From an uncultured Subdoligranulum sp. (GTDB lineage: Bacteria; Bacillota; Clostridia; Oscillospirales; Ruminococcaceae), in NCBI GenBank assembly GCA_904374465.1, contig CAJFFY010000032.1:1-61124 (forward strand): 61,124 nucleotides of DNA. Direction: 5' to 3'. Positions 60,080 through 61,124 of the stretch are shown piece by piece. The first letter of the stretch is position 1, and each line of letters opens with the position of its first letter. Both the position numbers and the translations under genes were made by a program. The notes below the pieces were generated by a model that did no database searches, was not told the origin of the DNA, and was given only the letters and a program-made list of their open reading frames with translations.

Positions 60080-60862
60080 TCAGTGCTGCTGCAACCAACA
60101 GGACGCCGCAGTACCGGCTTCGGTGCCCACCTCATTGTACGCCTGTTGGTAGTAGTGGTAGGAGTCCTTCATCAGACCGCGGGTGCGCATGCCATAGAAT
60201 CCATCACTAACCAGCACCACACCGGGCTCTTTCCGGGGCAGTTCCAGCTGTGCGGCATGAATAGCCGTATAATCGTACCCTTTGATGCCATTGTACTGTC
60301 CGATGGCAATCAGAAAACAGGTTTCCAGCCCCGACCGGCGGCAACGCGACCACAGGGTATGGAACCGCGCCTGGTAGATTTCGGGCGGGGTTTCCTTATC
60401 CCCGTCCGTTTCTCCCTGGCACCAGACCAGCAAGCGGTGCCGCACCGGAATGTGTGCTTGCCGCAAAAAGTCTTCCGCCGCGGCAAAACGAGCCAGTGCA
60501 TCGGAGAGATAATCCGAATCTCCCTGCCAGAGGGCAATCTCCGAACCGCCCTTGCTGGCGGAAATCCCCACCACCGGCACACCCGTGTTTTGGTACCAGG
60601 CATTGACGAAGGCCGTCACCAGGGAACCGGTTTTCATACCCGGTTCACAGATCCCGTCGGGGTTGTTTTCCGCCGCACCGAAGGGTTCCGACAGGGCATG
60701 AAGGGTACCCGGGTCCGAAATGGCGCGGTATTCATACCCCGCACCGGGGAGCAACGCCGGTGCCGGTTGCGGCCACCGGGCATCGGTGATACCACGGCCC
60801 GCCATATTGGATTGTCCTGCAAACAGAATCAAATCACAGGTTGGAAGTTGTAGGTCGGTCAT
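60080..60862 (-). CDS. Sialate O-acetylesterase-like SGNH hydrolase (SASA domain)
   Basis: The 260-residue protein has LILFAGQSNMAGRG (block I Ser), VGISASKGGSEIALWQ, LVWCQGETDG and a C-terminal DSYHYYQQAYNEVG supplying Asp and His. No signal peptide is visible, so it acts in the cytoplasm. It would remove acetyl groups from sialic-like or other sugars. It is a single gene with its own promoter. Confidence 0.87.
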   Translation of the reverse strand: MTDLQLPTCDLILFAGQSNMAGRGITDARWPQPAPALLPGAGYEYRAISDPGTLHALSEPFGAAENNPDGICEPGMKTGSLVTAFVNAWYQNTGVPVVGISASKGGSEIALWQGDSDYLSDALARFAAAEDFLRQAHIPVRHRLLVWCQGETDGDKETPPEIYQARFHTLWSRCRRSGLETCFLIAIGQYNGIKGYDYTAIHAAQLELPRKEPGVVLVSDGFYGMRTRGLMKDSYHYYQQAYNEVGTEAGTAASCWLQQH

Positions 60863-60900
60863 ACACAGGTCACATTCCTTCTGTTCGTATTGCAGCCTCT

Positions 60901-60929
60901 ATTATAGTGCAGTCCCTTGGCGCAGGCAA
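60901..60929 (-). promoter_or_regulatory. Sigma-A-type promoter of the esterase gene
   Basis: On the minus strand TTGCCT (60929-60924) and TATAAT (60906-60901) are separated by 17 bp, about 39 bases before the esterase start. Confidence 0.72.
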
Positions 60930-60943
60930 TGGCCCGGGCATAC

Positions 60944-60982
60944 AAAAAGTGCCGCCGCACTCCTTGCGGAGTGCGGCGGCAC
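60944..60982 (-). terminator. Intrinsic terminator of gap
   Basis: On the minus strand GTGCCGCCGCACTCC pairs with GGAGTGCGGCGGCAC around GCAA, followed by five T. Confidence 0.94.
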
Positions 60983-61003
60983 CGTTATGCGGGAAGATTC
61001 AGA

Positions 61004-61124
61004 TTACAGCTCAGCGAAGTACTTAATGGTGCGGACCATCTGGCTGGTGTAGCTGTTCTCGTTGTCGTACCAGGACACGACCTGAACCTGATAGGTGTCG
61101 TCGTCGATCTTGGTGACCATGGTC
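61004..61124 (-). CDS. gap: Glyceraldehyde-3-phosphate dehydrogenase, C-terminal end (truncated by window edge)
   Basis: The frame ends QVVSWYDNENSYTSQMVRTIKYFAEL followed by TAA. WYDNExxYxxQ is the invariant C-terminal motif of phosphorylating GAPDH. Only about 39 residues are in the window. It makes 1,3-bisphosphoglycerate in glycolysis. A strong terminator follows 22 bases downstream. Confidence 0.95.
   Translation of the reverse strand, partial: TMVTKIDDDTYQVQVVSWYDNENSYTSQMVRTIKYFAEL

Noticed and set aside
1..61124. CRISPR arrays, tRNA or rRNA genes, insertion sequences
   Set aside because: No regularly spaced repeats, cloverleaf-like segments, rRNA motifs or transposase frames were seen on either strand.

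Overview
The window reads as a chromosomal segment of a GC-rich gut Clostridia, most likely family Oscillospiraceae (Gemmiger, Subdoligranulum or Faecalibacterium-like). The signs are an IspH-S1 ribosomal protein fusion, a CD1247-type zinc-ribbon protein, PPi-dependent phosphofructokinases, a sortase and lipoproteins without outer-membrane genes, and many GT-C membrane glycosyltransferases. The taxon is inferred from gene content only. No phage, insertion sequence, CRISPR, tRNA or rRNA was recognised.

Layout. 1-1250: the 3' end of thrS, a terminator, then pnuC behind a leader that carries a terminator/antiterminator pair. 1308-12162 (+): a surface-polysaccharide operon. It encodes an ABC-2 exporter (Wzm/Wzt with a C-terminal glycan-binding domain), a GT52-like transferase, a KdsB-like cytidylyltransferase, a DRE-TIM (HMGL-like) aldolase fused to a second domain, a KdsC-like phosphatase, a DUF2142 membrane protein, a GT4, a GT2 broken by an internal deletion, and a DUF2304 protein. 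12220-21346: small conserved proteins, efp, nfo, a YqeG-like phosphatase, rpsU, a HAD phosphatase and two tandem PPi-phosphofructokinase genes. 21412-38830 (-): a double GT-C glycosyltransferase, cysS, pgsA, rimO, recX, recA, prmC, DUF1385, a two-component system with a companion lipoprotein, zupT, deoC and an unlisted 52-residue membrane protein. 38899-55698 (-): gtrA, ispH-rpsA, plsC, cmk, a BaiN-type flavoprotein, then a second glycan cluster (GT-C, two GT2, FAD oxidoreductase, TIM-barrel isomerase, NAD epimerase), a HisH/HisF/WbpG-type sugar amidination module, a Dabb protein, a sortase and a second WbpG paralog. 55831-61124: a DUF362 ferredoxin protein, TraX, a second two-component system, a sialate O-acetylesterase-like enzyme and the 3' end of gap.

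How the genes may work together. The most interesting system is the first cassette (1380-7375). Its enzymes form a complete chain for making a CMP-activated 2-keto-3-deoxy sugar acid and exporting a glycan that carries it: aldol condensation, dephosphorylation, CMP activation, transfer and ABC export. However, the usual NeuB/KdsA synthase is missing, and a DRE-TIM aldolase of the 4-hydroxy-2-oxovalerate aldolase type sits in its place. The second cluster has the gene set expected for an acetamidino sugar (HisH and HisF supplying ammonia to WbpG-type enzymes). Together with the sortase, GtrA, DUF2142 and GT-C proteins, this suggests a cell that decorates its envelope heavily with unusual acidic or amidinated sugars.

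Most promoters given are sigma-A-like matches with 17-bp spacing found by eye. Intrinsic terminators were identified from hairpin plus T-tract. All function calls come from recognising protein families, without database searches.
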